NCBI GenBank assembly: GCA_017535315.1
Contig: JAFXUD010000012.1
Span: 186,001-250,000 of the forward strand
From: Victivallales bacterium
GTDB taxonomy: Bacteria; Verrucomicrobiota; Lentisphaeria; Oligosphaerales; Oligosphaeraceae
DNA: 64,000 bases
Direction: 5' to 3'
The notes under the pieces were generated by a model. The model saw only the letters and a program-made list of their open reading frames with translations. It was not told the DNA's origin and did not search any database. Of the stretch, positions 31,440 to 41,000 are shown in pieces. The translations under genes were made by a program, and so were the position numbers. Numbering within the stretch: the stretch's first letter is position 1; the number at the start of each line of letters is the position of its first letter.

Positions 31440-32607
31440 AATCAAGGGCTTCTTCGAGTTGCAATAGTGCCTGGCGCAGAATAGAGCGTGGCACGGCAAT
31501 GTTGAATCGCTGGAAACCTGCTCCGCTTTTACCGAAGACGGTACCGCCGTCCAGCCAGAGTTTTGCTTTCTCGACGATGAAGCGCTCCAGTTCAGGAACG
31601 CTTAGACCGAGGCTTGAGAAATCCACCCATGGAAGATAGGTACCCTCTGGCTCAATGAGCCGCACCTGCGGCATTTTCAAGCGGAATGTTTCATGCATAA
31701 GGGTAATGTTGCCGTAGAGGTAGTCGATGAGCTGGTCAAGCCATTCAGAGCCGTATTGGTATGCCGCCTGGCAGGCGACAAGCCCCATGATGTTGGACTG
31801 GCTGAAGCCTTCCGCGTCCAGTTCACGCTGAAAGGCTCTGCGCACTTGTGCGTTTGCGATAAAGATATTGGCATTGTGCAGGGCTGCGAGATTGAAGGTC
31901 TTGCTTGGTGCTGTGCAGACAGCGCAGTTCTCCGCTACCTCGCTGGAGAGTGTGGCAAAGACGGTGTGCCTGTGGCCTGGATACACGAAGTCCTCGTGGA
32001 TTTCGTCTGCAATTACAAAAATGCCGTGGCGCAGGCAGATATCCGCTAGCTGCCCGAGTTCGTCTCGTGTCCACACGCGTCCAACAGGGTTGTGGGGACT
32101 GCAGAGTATGAACAGCTTCACGTTGTTCTCAATAATCTTGCGCTCAAAGTCTTCGAAATCGATATGGTATTGATTTCCGTCGAAGAGTAGTTCGTTGACG
32201 ACGACCTTGCGTCCGTTGTCAAGTATGCTCGCCTTGAAGCAGTAATAGACGGGTTCTTGAATCAGGACCGCATCGCCAGGTTTAGTGAGGCAGTGGATGA
32301 ATGTGCATATCGCGAAGACGACACCTGGCGTGCGTACCGATGTAGTCGGATCGACAGCCCAGTTATGTCGCGTTTCGAACCATTGCGCAAGGACGTCGAA
32401 GTAGGTTTTATCAGGATCGGAATAGCCGAAGATGCCGTGGGCAGCCTTGTCCGCGAGGGCTTCCCGCACGGCTGGAGGCGTTTGAAAATCCATGTCTGCC
32501 ACCCACATAGGCAGTAGCCCCTCTGGCTTTCCACGTTCCTTTGCAAAGTCGTATTTAAGGCTGTTAGTGTTATTGCGAGGAATAACTTGGTCGAAATCGT
32601 AGTTCAC
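31429..32607 (-). CDS. patB: PatB/MalY-type PLP C-S lyase
   Basis: A 392-aa fold-type I aminotransferase-family enzyme of the PatB/MalY group, which cleaves cystathionine or similar C-S bonds. Conserved blocks: MWVADMDF near the N-terminus, CSPHNPVGRVW, ADEIHEDF, and the Schiff-base Lys in APSKTFNLA. The frame runs to a TTG at 32622, but a GAGGAGA site lies seven bases before GTG 32607, which is chosen. The last residues (SRD) and stop are made by a tandem repeat, so the tail is not ancestral. It follows mnmA by 11 bp and joins the sulfur theme here. Confidence 0.88.
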   Translation of the reverse strand: MNYDFDQVIPRNNTNSLKYDFAKERGKPEGLLPMWVADMDFQTPPAVREALADKAAHGIFGYSDPDKTYFDVLAQWFETRHNWAVDPTTSVRTPGVVFAICTFIHCLTKPGDAVLIQEPVYYCFKASILDNGRKVVVNELLFDGNQYHIDFEDFERKIIENNVKLFILCSPHNPVGRVWTRDELGQLADICLRHGIFVIADEIHEDFVYPGHRHTVFATLSSEVAENCAVCTAPSKTFNLAALHNANIFIANAQVRRAFQRELDAEGFSQSNIMGLVACQAAYQYGSEWLDQLIDYLYGNITLMHETFRLKMPQVRLIEPEGTYLPWVDFSSLGLSVPELERFIVEKAKLWLDGGTVFGKSGAGFQRFNIAVPRSILRQALLQLEEALDSRD

Positions 32608-32618
32608 TTTTTGTCTCC

Positions 32619-33698
32619 TCAAATGGATTGTCCAGCAGTTCCGACATCATTCGTCTTGAGTATTCTGCTGATGACGCCGCCGCCCAGCACCTCGTCTCCA
32701 TTATAGAGCACGGCGGACTGTCCGAGGGCCGCAGCGCTCACGCCATCGGTGAAAACGAGCACACCGTCCGCAAAGTGTGCGGACACGGGCTTCGAGGTCG
32801 AGCGGATTTTGGCTAAAACGCTTCCTGACGGAGGCGTTCCTGATACCCAGCGGCAGTCAGTCAGCAGAAGACGCTTGGAGAGCAGCTTTTCCACGGGGCC
32901 CAACACGACCTCATTACGGCAGGCGTTGATGTCAACAACATACAACGGCTGCGTCGATGAAACGCCAAGTCCCCTGCGCTGGCCGATAGTGAAGTTCCAG
33001 TGCCCCTGATGCGTACCAAGCACCTTGCCTGTTTCATCCACGATGTTCCCCTGGCGTGGCGGCGTCTGCATCAACTCGCTTTTGTCGCCGCTGTAGAAGT
33101 CCTGGCTCTCTGGCTTGTCCTTGACGGCAAGGCAATAGCGGGCGGCTAATGTGCGCACGTCCGCCTTGCATAATTCCCCTAGCGGAAAAAGAATGCCTGA
33201 CAGTTGCTCCTGCGTCAGACGGTACAAAAAATACGACTGGTCCTTCGCCACGTCCACGCCGCGTAGCAGATGCCATTTGCCATTCCGTTGGCACACTCTT
33301 GCATAATGTCCCGTGGCAAAGGAGTCGAAAGCCAGCCCTGATTCCCTGGCAAGACGAGGCAAAAGCCCGAACTTCATTGCAGCGTTGCAGCGGACGCATG
33401 GATTTGGCGTTCGTCCAGAAAGGTACTCCTCACGGAAATAGTCAAGCACCGTCTTCTCGTAGGCGTCCGAACAATCGAAGACATGGTATGGAATATTCAG
33501 TTGAGCGCATAGCTCCCGTGCAGAGGCGATGTCTTCCGCCTCGTGCGGTCCAAAGCAGGCGTCCCCGCAGCCGCCCTGATAACGCCCCTCGCGCCAGAGG
33601 CTCATGGTGATGCCGACGACCTCGTGTCCTTGTTCTTTTAGCAGCGCGGCGGCAACGGAGGAGTCCACGCCCCCCGACAATCCGACGGCGACCTTCAT
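32619..33698 (-). CDS. mnmA: tRNA-specific 2-thiouridylase MnmA
   Basis: A 359-aa enzyme that thiolates U34 of Lys, Glu and Gln tRNAs. The N-terminal PP-loop is SGGVDSS, and NPCVRCN carries the first catalytic Cys. Where most bacterial MnmA proteins have GICF with a second catalytic or cluster-binding Cys, this one reads ESQDFYSGD with no Cys; CLAV nine residues earlier is the nearest. It needs an activated sulfur donor, which the desulfurase system upstream could supply. Its ATG overlaps the nadA stop (TGATG). Confidence 0.94.
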   Translation of the reverse strand: MKVAVGLSGGVDSSVAAALLKEQGHEVVGITMSLWREGRYQGGCGDACFGPHEAEDIASARELCAQLNIPYHVFDCSDAYEKTVLDYFREEYLSGRTPNPCVRCNAAMKFGLLPRLARESGLAFDSFATGHYARVCQRNGKWHLLRGVDVAKDQSYFLYRLTQEQLSGILFPLGELCKADVRTLAARYCLAVKDKPESQDFYSGDKSELMQTPPRQGNIVDETGKVLGTHQGHWNFTIGQRRGLGVSSTQPLYVVDINACRNEVVLGPVEKLLSKRLLLTDCRWVSGTPPSGSVLAKIRSTSKPVSAHFADGVLVFTDGVSAAALGQSAVLYNGDEVLGGGVISRILKTNDVGTAGQSI

Positions 33699-34600
33699 CA
33701 GTGAACCTCCAGCATCTTGTCAATCGGGTCGCGGGCGCGGCGGAGAACCTCTTCAGTTAGCTCGACAGTTGGACTCATGTCACGCAGGCTGTTCAGAACG
33801 TCCTCCAGCGTGATGCGCTTCATGTTCGGGCAGAGGACGGCGGGTTCAAGAGGATAAAACACCTTATCGGGATTCTCTTTCCTCATGCGATGCAGAATGC
33901 CGCCTTCCGTGCCGATGATGAACTCCTTTTGGGGCGACTCATGGACGAAGCGAAGCATTCCGCCTGTGGATAGGGCATGGTCAGCCAGGGCCACCACGGC
34001 AGGTAGGCACTCTGGGTGTACTAGCACGATGGCATCTGGATGGCGTTGCCGCGCCTCGGTGATGTGTTCGGGCAGTATCTTGTTGTGTGTCGGGCAGCAC
34101 CCTGGCCAAAGCTCAATCTTGCGCCCCAGCTTGGCGGCGATGTTCGCCCCCAGATTGGCGTCGGGAAGGAAGAGCAGACGCCTGTCCGATGGCAGTGATG
34201 CGACAAGATTTTCCGCATTGCCGCTGGTGCAGCAGATGTCCACCTCCGTCTTGGTGGCCGCCGTGGTGTTGACGTATGCGACGACCATCGTGTCGGGGTG
34301 TTCTGCGCGGTAGGCACGTATTTCCTCGGGGGAGGCCATCTCCGCCATTGGGCAGCCTGCCTTCGGGTTCGGGTGGAGCACAATGGAATCTGGCGAGAGC
34401 AGCTTGGCGGTCTCCGCCATGAAGCGCACTCCGCAGAAGACAATCACGGGCGCATGGCACTCCGCCGCCTTGCGGGAGAGCTCCAGAGAATCCCCTACGA
34501 AGTCCGCGATGTCCTGTATTTCGGGGCGCGTGTAGTTGTGCGCAAGGATCAGCGCGTTATACCTGGTCTTCAATTCAAGTATCTCATTGACCATTTCCAT
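33698..34600 (-). CDS. nadA: quinolinate synthase NadA
   Basis: A 300-aa iron-sulfur enzyme that joins iminoaspartate with dihydroxyacetone phosphate to form quinolinate, the NAD precursor. Expected cluster cysteines appear in VFCGVRFMAE, DICCTSGN and LCPNMKRI; three internal repeats with ILAHNYTRPEIQD, VVAYVNTTA and VLVHPEC match the family's three-domain layout. The frame extends to a TTG at 34645, but ATG 34600 after CCAGGGA suits family length. It heads a short nadA-mnmA-patB unit divergent from the HydE-like gene. Confidence 0.92.
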   Translation of the reverse strand: MEMVNEILELKTRYNALILAHNYTRPEIQDIADFVGDSLELSRKAAECHAPVIVFCGVRFMAETAKLLSPDSIVLHPNPKAGCPMAEMASPEEIRAYRAEHPDTMVVAYVNTTAATKTEVDICCTSGNAENLVASLPSDRRLLFLPDANLGANIAAKLGRKIELWPGCCPTHNKILPEHITEARQRHPDAIVLVHPECLPAVVALADHALSTGGMLRFVHESPQKEFIIGTEGGILHRMRKENPDKVFYPLEPAVLCPNMKRITLEDVLNSLRDMSPTVELTEEVLRRARDPIDKMLEVH

Positions 34601-34824
34601 GTTCCCTGGTGTTCCGTAGCCATAATGGTATGAATGCTTGAGCAAGTTAGTAATATATAATATAGCACGATAACATGAATGGACAAATCAGTCATTCACA
34701 AATACACTATCAAATGAGTAGTTTTAACTTGAAAAGTAGGGTTTGTGCTGTATAGTAAGACAGTTGCCTCAAGTACATTCTACTCTTCAAGTAGTATTAT
34801 GCGGAAAACCGAGGAGGCGGCATC
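34601..34824. promoter_or_regulatory. divergent promoter region between nadA and HydE-like gene
   Basis: An AT-rich 224-bp gap. On the plus strand TGTATAGTAAGAC (about 34749) is a good -10-like sequence, and AGTAGTATTAT lies about 40 bp further on, the same pair seen before the sulfur operon. On the minus side TATATAATATAGC offers possible promoter sequence for nadA. No regulator can be named. Confidence 0.4.
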
Positions 34825-35988
34825 GTGTCCCTTGAAAAGACAATAAGCCATGAACAGCCATTCCTGATGAACTCCGTTTCCCGAAATACTTCGGCAGAAG
34901 AGACACTCCTTGCAAAGTCGATGGAGAGTCCAGGATGCCTCACGCATGAAGAGCTGTGCGCACTTCTTGCATTTGAAAATACGGATGCGCTGTTCGAGGC
35001 GGCCTATCGGCTGAAATGCAGGCTTCTTGGGAGGAAAGTGGCCTTGCGCGGCATCGTGGAAATGGGGAATGTCTGCGCCAAGGACTGCTACTATTGCGGC
35101 ATTCGGCGTGGCAACCCCAATGTTAAGCGATACCAGTTGTCGGAAGATGATGTGGTGCGCATGGCCAGATGGTGCTATGACATGGAGTATGGCTCCGTGG
35201 TACTCCAATCGGGGGAACTCGAATCGGAAGCCCATACAGAGTTCATCGAACGCATCATCAGGCGCATACATGACTTCGGAGGCGATTCCTTCAGCATAAC
35301 ACTCTCGTTGGGCGAACAGTCCGAGGAGGTTTATCGCCGCTGGCTGGAAGCTGGAGCGCACCGATATCTGCTTCGCATCGAAACCTCCAATCCTGCGTTG
35401 TATGCCAAACTCCATCCAGCCGATCATTCGCATAGCAGGAGAATGGAGTGCCTTCGGGTTCTCAAACGACTTGGCTATCAGACGGGAAGTGGCGTCATGA
35501 TTGGGCTTCCTGGACAGACGCTGGACGACCTGGCGGATGACATAGCCTTCTTTCGTGACATGGATCTTGACATGATTGGGATGGGACCATACCTGCCGCA
35601 TCGAGACACGCCTTTGGGCAGGGACATTGAGCTGACTCTTGAGTATGCGGCAAAACAGCTGAAGCTTGGCCTGAAGATGATTGCGGTGACGCGTCTCTAT
35701 CTCCATGACGTGAACATCGCTGCCACAACGGCACTCCAGGCACTTGATGAAAGGGGGCGCGAGCAGGGGCTTCTTGCTGGCGCGAATGTCATGATGCCCA
35801 ATGCGACGGACACCGAGTACCGCCGAAACTACCAGCTCTACGAGAACAAGCCGTGCCTTGACGAAAACTCACGGAAATGCCGCAATTGTCTGAACTGGCG
35901 GGTCATTGCCATCGGCGAGAGAATCGCCTGGGGTGTCCGCGGCGACTCCCCGCATTTCACCAACAACCATAGGAGACCAATAATATGA
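34825..35988 (+). CDS. hydE: HydE-like radical SAM protein
   Basis: A 387-aa radical SAM enzyme. The 4Fe-4S motif is in VCAKDCYYCGIRRG (CxxxCxxC), preceded by ALRGIVEMGN, as in HydE, which helps build the [FeFe]-hydrogenase H-cluster. Later blocks LRIETSNPALY and GSGVMIGLPGQ fit HydE, and a late CRNC may hold a second cluster. The start is GTG 34825 with GAGGAGG seven bases upstream. No hydF, hydG or hydrogenase gene is in this window; it is paired with an HD-domain gene by ATGA overlap. Related HydE-like enzymes of unknown role exist, so the function is probable only. Confidence 0.82.
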   Translation: MSLEKTISHEQPFLMNSVSRNTSAEETLLAKSMESPGCLTHEELCALLAFENTDALFEAAYRLKCRLLGRKVALRGIVEMGNVCAKDCYYCGIRRGNPNVKRYQLSEDDVVRMARWCYDMEYGSVVLQSGELESEAHTEFIERIIRRIHDFGGDSFSITLSLGEQSEEVYRRWLEAGAHRYLLRIETSNPALYAKLHPADHSHSRRMECLRVLKRLGYQTGSGVMIGLPGQTLDDLADDIAFFRDMDLDMIGMGPYLPHRDTPLGRDIELTLEYAAKQLKLGLKMIAVTRLYLHDVNIAATTALQALDERGREQGLLAGANVMMPNATDTEYRRNYQLYENKPCLDENSRKCRNCLNWRVIAIGERIAWGVRGDSPHFTNNHRRPII

Positions 35989-36545
35989 CACGCGAAGAAG
36001 CTTGGAATCTTCTAACAGAGTTCAACAAAGAGCCGTTCCACCTGCATCACGCCGAGGTGGTTGAAGGTCTGATGCGCTATTTTGCCGTTCAGGAGGGGCT
36101 TGCTGAAGAGGCAGATTTCTGGGGTGTGGTGGGGCTGCTCCATGACCTGGACTTTGAACAATATCCGCAGGAGCACTGCGCGAAGGAGCAGCAGATCATG
36201 CAGGAACGAGGGATTGATCCACGCATCATCCACGCCGTCGCCAGCCACGGCTACGCCATCGTAAATGAGATATTCCCAGAGCACAAAATGGAGAAAATCC
36301 TCTATGCGGTCGATGAGCTTTCAGGGCTAGTCGGCGCGACAGCGCTGATGCTGCCATCGAAAAGCGTGGCAGACCTTCAAATCAAGACGCTTCGCAAGAA
36401 ATACCGCCAACCCTCTTTCGCGGCGGGATGCTCGCGAGAGGTCATTGCCAGAGGTGCTGAACTCCTCGGCTGGACGCTGGACGAGCTGCTCGAAAAGACA
36501 CTGGACGCGATGAAGGCACTTGGACCGCTGGCGAATGCAAAGTAA
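35985..36545 (+). CDS. HD-domain hydrolase
   Basis: A 186-aa soluble metal-dependent phosphohydrolase-like protein. The HD signature is spread as HHAEVVEGL, then LLHDLDFE, a later His in AVASHGYAI, and Asp in YAVDELSGL. Such proteins hydrolyse nucleotides or other phosphoesters; the substrate is unknown. Its ATG overlaps the HydE-like stop by ATGA, so it is co-translated. It is convergent with thiS, 16 bp away. Confidence 0.85.
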   Translation: MTREEAWNLLTEFNKEPFHLHHAEVVEGLMRYFAVQEGLAEEADFWGVVGLLHDLDFEQYPQEHCAKEQQIMQERGIDPRIIHAVASHGYAIVNEIFPEHKMEKILYAVDELSGLVGATALMLPSKSVADLQIKTLRKKYRQPSFAAGCSREVIARGAELLGWTLDELLEKTLDAMKALGPLANAK

Positions 36546-36561
36546 ATTGCTCCCTTACGTT

Positions 36562-36756
36562 TTATCCTCCTTGCACACAATGCACGATTTCTACCCTGTC
36601 GCCGTCCTTCATCACGGTCTCACCGTGCTTGCTCTTGGGGACAACTGTATCATTGAGGGCCACCGCGATACCCGTTTTGGGAAATCCCTTTTCTGCCAGA
36701 TATTCGGCGATTGTCCGTCCTGCGGCGGAGACCTGCTCTCCATTGATGGTAACCAT
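36562..36756 (-). CDS. thiS: sulfur carrier protein ThiS
   Basis: A 64-aa beta-grasp protein ending in HCVQGG, the Gly-Gly that becomes a thiocarboxylate in thiamine thiazole synthesis. It starts with MVTINGEQ as ThiS commonly does and has VALNDTVVPKS in the middle. No other thiamine gene lies in the window, so it must rely on ThiF, ThiG and others elsewhere; the MoeB-rhodanese at 25575-26756 is a possible activator. Confidence 0.9.
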   Translation of the reverse strand: MVTINGEQVSAAGRTIAEYLAEKGFPKTGIAVALNDTVVPKSKHGETVMKDGDRVEIVHCVQGG

Positions 36757-36848
36757 TGCTTCTCCTGTTTTATTCTGCCAATTGAACGTAAATCAATATA
36801 ATCATAGACAGCAATAATACAACCATTTCAATAGTGTTTTTGAAGATT

Positions 36849-37037
36849 CGCTCAGTTCCAAGAGGGTAGTTTATAGAAGCCGCGAAGCGGCAGCGCCCGT
36901 CAGGGCGCAACCATGCGTAACCCCACGCAAGCGCCCGCAAGGGCGCGCAGCATGGGGGAGGGATGCCCCCTGAACTTAGCGCCCGCAAGGGCGCAACAAA
37001 AACATTGCCATTTTCTTCCCTCATGTGGAACAGAGCG
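36849..37037. repeat. intergenic element with CGCTCNGTTCC ends
   Basis: A 189-bp element bounded by the inverted repeat CGCTCAGTTCCA and TGGAACAGAGCG. Inside are repeated GCGCCCGCAAGGGCGC hairpins (at least three variants) and a GAAGCCGCGAAGCGGC stem. Its left end matches the left part of the chimeric repeat at 23537-23637. It accounts for most of the gap between thiS and the Cys-repeat gene; 84-aa and other frames in it are by-products of the repeat. Confidence 0.8.
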
Positions 37038-37192
37038 TTATAGAAAACCTACAATTATCGATGGTCACTTTTGAAAAACAACTAAAATAGTTGTATATTA
37101 TGGAACAATTGTTTCCCAGATGTGTCTAACGACAATGAATGGGGTGATGTTCCTCCAATCTTCAATCTACAATCAAAGCCAAAGGAAGAACC

Positions 37193-37606
37193 ATGAAGAA
37201 ACTAATGTCCGTATTTGCCGTTGCCGTTCTGATGACCTGCACGATGCTTGTCGCTGGAGAAAATGATTCTGTCAAAAGTTGTTGCAAATTTAAAAAGGCA
37301 TGTAGCAAGGAGAAAGCTGCTTGTTGTGCCAAGACTGAATGCTGTAAAAAGCCTGCCTGTTGCAAGCCAAGTCAGGAGTGCTGCAAGGAGGGAGCGGAGT
37401 GCTGCCAAAAGCCAGCCTGTTGCAAAAAGCCCGAGTGCTGTAAGGAAGGTGCAGAGTGCTGCAAGGACGGAGCAGACTGCTGCCAAAAGCCAGCCTGTTG
37501 CAAAAAGCCCGAGTGCTGTAAGGAAGGTGCAGAGTGCTGCAAGGACGGAGCAGACTGCTGCAAAAAGCAAGAGTGCTGCAAAGAAGATGCCTGTTGTGTC
37601 AAGTAA
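37193..37606 (+). CDS. exported cysteine-pair repeat protein
   Basis: A 137-aa protein with a signal peptide (MKKLMSVFAVAVLMTCTMLV) and a mature part that is almost entirely CC pairs spaced by charged residues: units such as PACCKKPECCKEGAECC. About a quarter of all residues are Cys. A 26-residue block is duplicated at DNA level. I do not recognise the family; it resembles metallothionein-like or disulfide-rich exported proteins. Binding of soft metal ions or acting as a thiol buffer is inference. An AAAGGAAG site precedes ATG 37193, and a TTGTATATTATGGA sequence upstream may be its promoter. Confidence 0.8.
   Translation: MKKLMSVFAVAVLMTCTMLVAGENDSVKSCCKFKKACSKEKAACCAKTECCKKPACCKPSQECCKEGAECCQKPACCKKPECCKEGAECCKDGADCCQKPACCKKPECCKEGAECCKDGADCCKKQECCKEDACCVK
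37403..37558 (+). repeat. 78-bp tandem repeat inside the Cys-repeat gene
   Basis: Two essentially identical 78-bp units (37403-37480 and 37481-37558) encode 26 residues each. The near-identity at synonymous positions shows a recent duplication, and the preceding sequence is a diverged third unit. Copy number may vary between strains. Confidence 0.88.
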
Positions 37607-37696
37607 GCCTGCGGTACCCTACGAAGAACTCAAAAAGAAGCCTCTTTGAAAACCAAAAGAGCCAACTCAAACAAAATTTAGTTGACAAAGTCTTCT

Positions 37697-37750
37697 ATAG
37701 AGGACCTAAGCCCTAGAAGACTTAGAGAACCTAGAGGATCTACCCTAGAG
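37697..37750. repeat. CTAGA-rich degenerate tandem tract
   Basis: CTATAGAGGA, CCTAAGCCCTAGAAGA, CTTAGAGAAC, CTAGAGGAT and CTACCCTAGAGG follow one another, giving a CTAGA-like word roughly every 9-11 bases. A similar but cleaner tract is at 46779-46818. Both lie just after a small Cys-rich gene's stop. No function is known. Confidence 0.5.
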
Positions 37751-37751
37751 G

Positions 37752-37950
37752 GTAACTATTCAGAAGAGGTGCAAATAGGCATAGGTTGCCAGATTTTCTG
37801 CGCCTTGCTGCTCTGCTTCGCTACGCAGCACGGCGCAAAGGGACTGGGGGAATCGCCTGCCCGTGGGTTTCGCTCGCGCCAGAGGCGCTCGCTTCACCCA
37901 CGGCTATGTTCTTGTCGCCGCTGACGCGGCTTATCCTTCTGAATAGTTAC
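37752..37950. repeat. modular intergenic repeat, copy c (inverted)
   Basis: A 199-bp copy with GTAACTATTCAGAAG and CTTCTGAATAGTTAC ends, inverted relative to copies a and d. The interior has TTTCTGCGCC...GGCGCAAAGG and CCCGTGGGTTTCGC...CACCCACGG modules. It fills most of the gap between the Cys-repeat gene and the thioredoxin-like gene. Confidence 0.85.
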
Positions 37951-38006
37951 CCTAACGGTTGTAGTATATCTTGGAAACTCAAATATCCTCCCCCCAAAAA
38001 ACAAAC

Positions 38007-41000
38007 ATGAATATTCGTAAGTGGTTCCTGGTTGCATTATTGCTATTTACAGGTGTGCTGTGTGCCTTTGACGAAGAAAAATGGTTAGGACAGATTCTCA
38101 CGGATGCAACGGTAGCAAAACGCTATGCTTTGGAAAACAATCGTCCTCTCCTGGTTGAGGTGGGGCATAATAACTGTGATCATTGCAAGTTCTTTATTAA
38201 TAATGTCTTAATTACTCAAAGGTTCATTGATTTTGCCACCGAGAATCGCCTGGTTTTACTGAGCATGCAGAACAAAACCAATGCCAGCAATACTTACCGT
38301 GCTTTCCAAAGCGAATTGCTCTACAATGGACAAACGTTCCCGATGCTTATGATGTTTCATGTCAAACCAGAGGCAGATATCTACAGCAGTGCATTGGACA
38401 AGAGCCAGGTGGAACTCTGTTTGCTAACAGGGGATGCTACGATTACCCAAAAGACGGGACTGAAGTATCCCGACACGCTCACAACCATACTTGGGGTCAC
38501 AATGAGTCCAGAGTCCAGTTGGAATCCCAACGATTGCATCGCATTGATAGAGAAGTTCTTCCCGAACAATTACTGGGAGACTCTTGTGCCAAGTCAGGAG
38601 GATGATTATGAGGAGGCGATTGACCTGGGGCGTGTCTGGGATGACTTGCATATCCCGATGAAGGACGGGAAGTACTACGACAGCGACTGGACGCAGCGTA
38701 AAAATGTTCCTGCCCAGACAGGTGAAAATCCTCTGTTCTGGTTCAAGTTCACGGGGCACCAGGGGGTGCGGTATTTCTTCGAGACGCAAAATCCGCGCTT
38801 GACTGGCGGCAATAACCTGACGTTCACTGCCGAGATGTTTGCCTCGCGTGACGGCAAGCCCATTCCCCCCGCTCTGGGAAGCGTTACCTCCACAAACTTT
38901 GACACGCTTGCAAACGGCTTCTGGTTTGATGCACCTGCTGGGGATGCCATCGACCAGCTCTACTACCTCCGAATTCAGGGGACGGGCGGCACTGCAGATA
39001 CCAGCGCATCCTTCACCCTGCGCTATCACGAGGAGCCTTCGAATCCAGAGCCTGGCACCTTGAGGAATCCCCTTTGGACGGGGGCTGAACTCGGCCAATG
39101 GACGATGGATTTGGACGCCGCACTTGCCGCCTCCCGCAATGACGGCAAGCCTGTCCTGCTCTATTTCGTGGCCATCCACTGGTGCCCGCATTGCCTCGGC
39201 TGGGAGCATCTTGCGTTTTCAACCGAAGCCTTCGCTGAACGTACAGCAGGATACTATCTCGTCGTGATGGACAACCGCCGCCGCAACGGTTCTGGCCCTG
39301 CCCTGATGACGGACAACCAGGTTGGCGGCTACCGCAAGACCTGGGGCATCTCCGATGAGACTGCCACCACAAAATTAGCCGAGACACGCACCATCGAGGT
39401 TGCGTTGTCCCGCGGGCAATCCCCCACAGCGGATTACCCGACTGGACGAATCGGCTACCCATCCTTTGTTGTCGTTCGCGCCATCAACGGCGACGGTCCC
39501 CTCTACACGGGCATGGATGTTGTCGCACGTGTTGACGACGTCTGGACGGGCGAGAAGGATGTCACCAATGCCTTCGATCAGTTTGACGCACTCTACGCGG
39601 ACGGATATGCGGAGACGCAGCAATATCCAGAAGAGGCCAACCCAAACGTCTTCACAACCTCTGGGCAGACTTTGACTGCCGATTTGTGTCCAATGGCTTC
39701 AACCTGGTTTGCCCGCGCGGACATCCCCTCTGGAAAGTATTGGCAGTTTGAGGTACCCGCTGTTGTCGGCACGGATGCAACAGCAACCCTAACCGTCTTC
39801 GATGAAGATGGCGCGACCGCTCTTGCGACACGTTCCTTTACACTGGCGGATGGTGCCCACATCCTCTTCGCACCTGGAGAGGACGCGCCAGAGTTCGTCT
39901 GGTGCCGTTTGACAGTGGACGATTTGAACGTTCCGATACGTCTCCCCGTGACTGCAACGCAGAAGCCTATCACGGAGGCAGTCTCAATTGCAACTGATGA
40001 ACTCTACGTATTCCGCACAGCCAACGGATTCGCCCAAATACCATTGCGTTGGATGTCTCTCCTAGATTCTCCCCCCGATATCACGCTTGCGTATCAGGTC
40101 GAGACCGAGGTGGCACAGGATTGCGTCACGGTTGGAACTGGCACATTTGCCTGGCCTGCGGAGGCGGGTAGCACCGCATTGCTTCCCATTCCTGTCCATG
40201 TTCCTGCAGACCGTGCTGACTGGGAAGGCACGCTGGACTTTACTGTGACGCTCCTGAATCCTGACAATGACAAATATCTGGTAGTGTCTCCTGCAAGTAT
40301 CGTGGTTCATATCACCAGCACGACCATCTTTCCGCAGGAAAGCAAGGTCTTTCTGTTTTCGAAAGGAGTTTACTCCGAGGTCCGCCTCCCTGTCTGCACC
40401 AAGGAGAATCCGACGATTTCCGTGGCACCACTTCCAAAGGGCATGTCATACGAGTGGGACGTAAAAACCAGTTCGATTCTGCTGTACGGCATTCCCCTGG
40501 AAAACCAGTCGGACGTGGCAGCGACTGTGACCGTTGAAGATGTGTCCCACCCCTTCAAATGGACTGTCTATGACTCTGGTAACCGAGTCCTAACCGTCCA
40601 AACTATTGGCGGCTATCTCACTGGTAATAATGGGCTCTCGGGTAGTTTCTACCTGACCAACCAGGCAGATGGCAAGGTCGATGTCACCTTGACCACAGCC
40701 GATGGCACACGACAGGGCACTGCCAACGGATGGCAAAACGGCTCTGGCGAAGACACTCTTGTCGTCGTCTGTACGTGGGACGATGGCGCAACCCTTCAGC
40801 TTGAAGCCAACACAGACGGCACAGGAACAGGTGTTTTCACGGATGGAACTGGGGGCACTTATTCTGCCGTCCTCTATATTCCAATGGAAGATGCCACGCA
40901 CTTTGCAGGCAGATATCATGTTGCCTATCGTGCAGAAGACGATGTGGATGGCATCTCTCGTGGATGGACCATACTTGAGGTCTCCGAGGATGGCCTTGTC

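Noticed and set aside
37202-37602. Leu/Ala- or Gln/His/Ser-rich antisense frames over the Cys-pair gene
   Set aside because: Open only because of the tandem repeat; no start signals.
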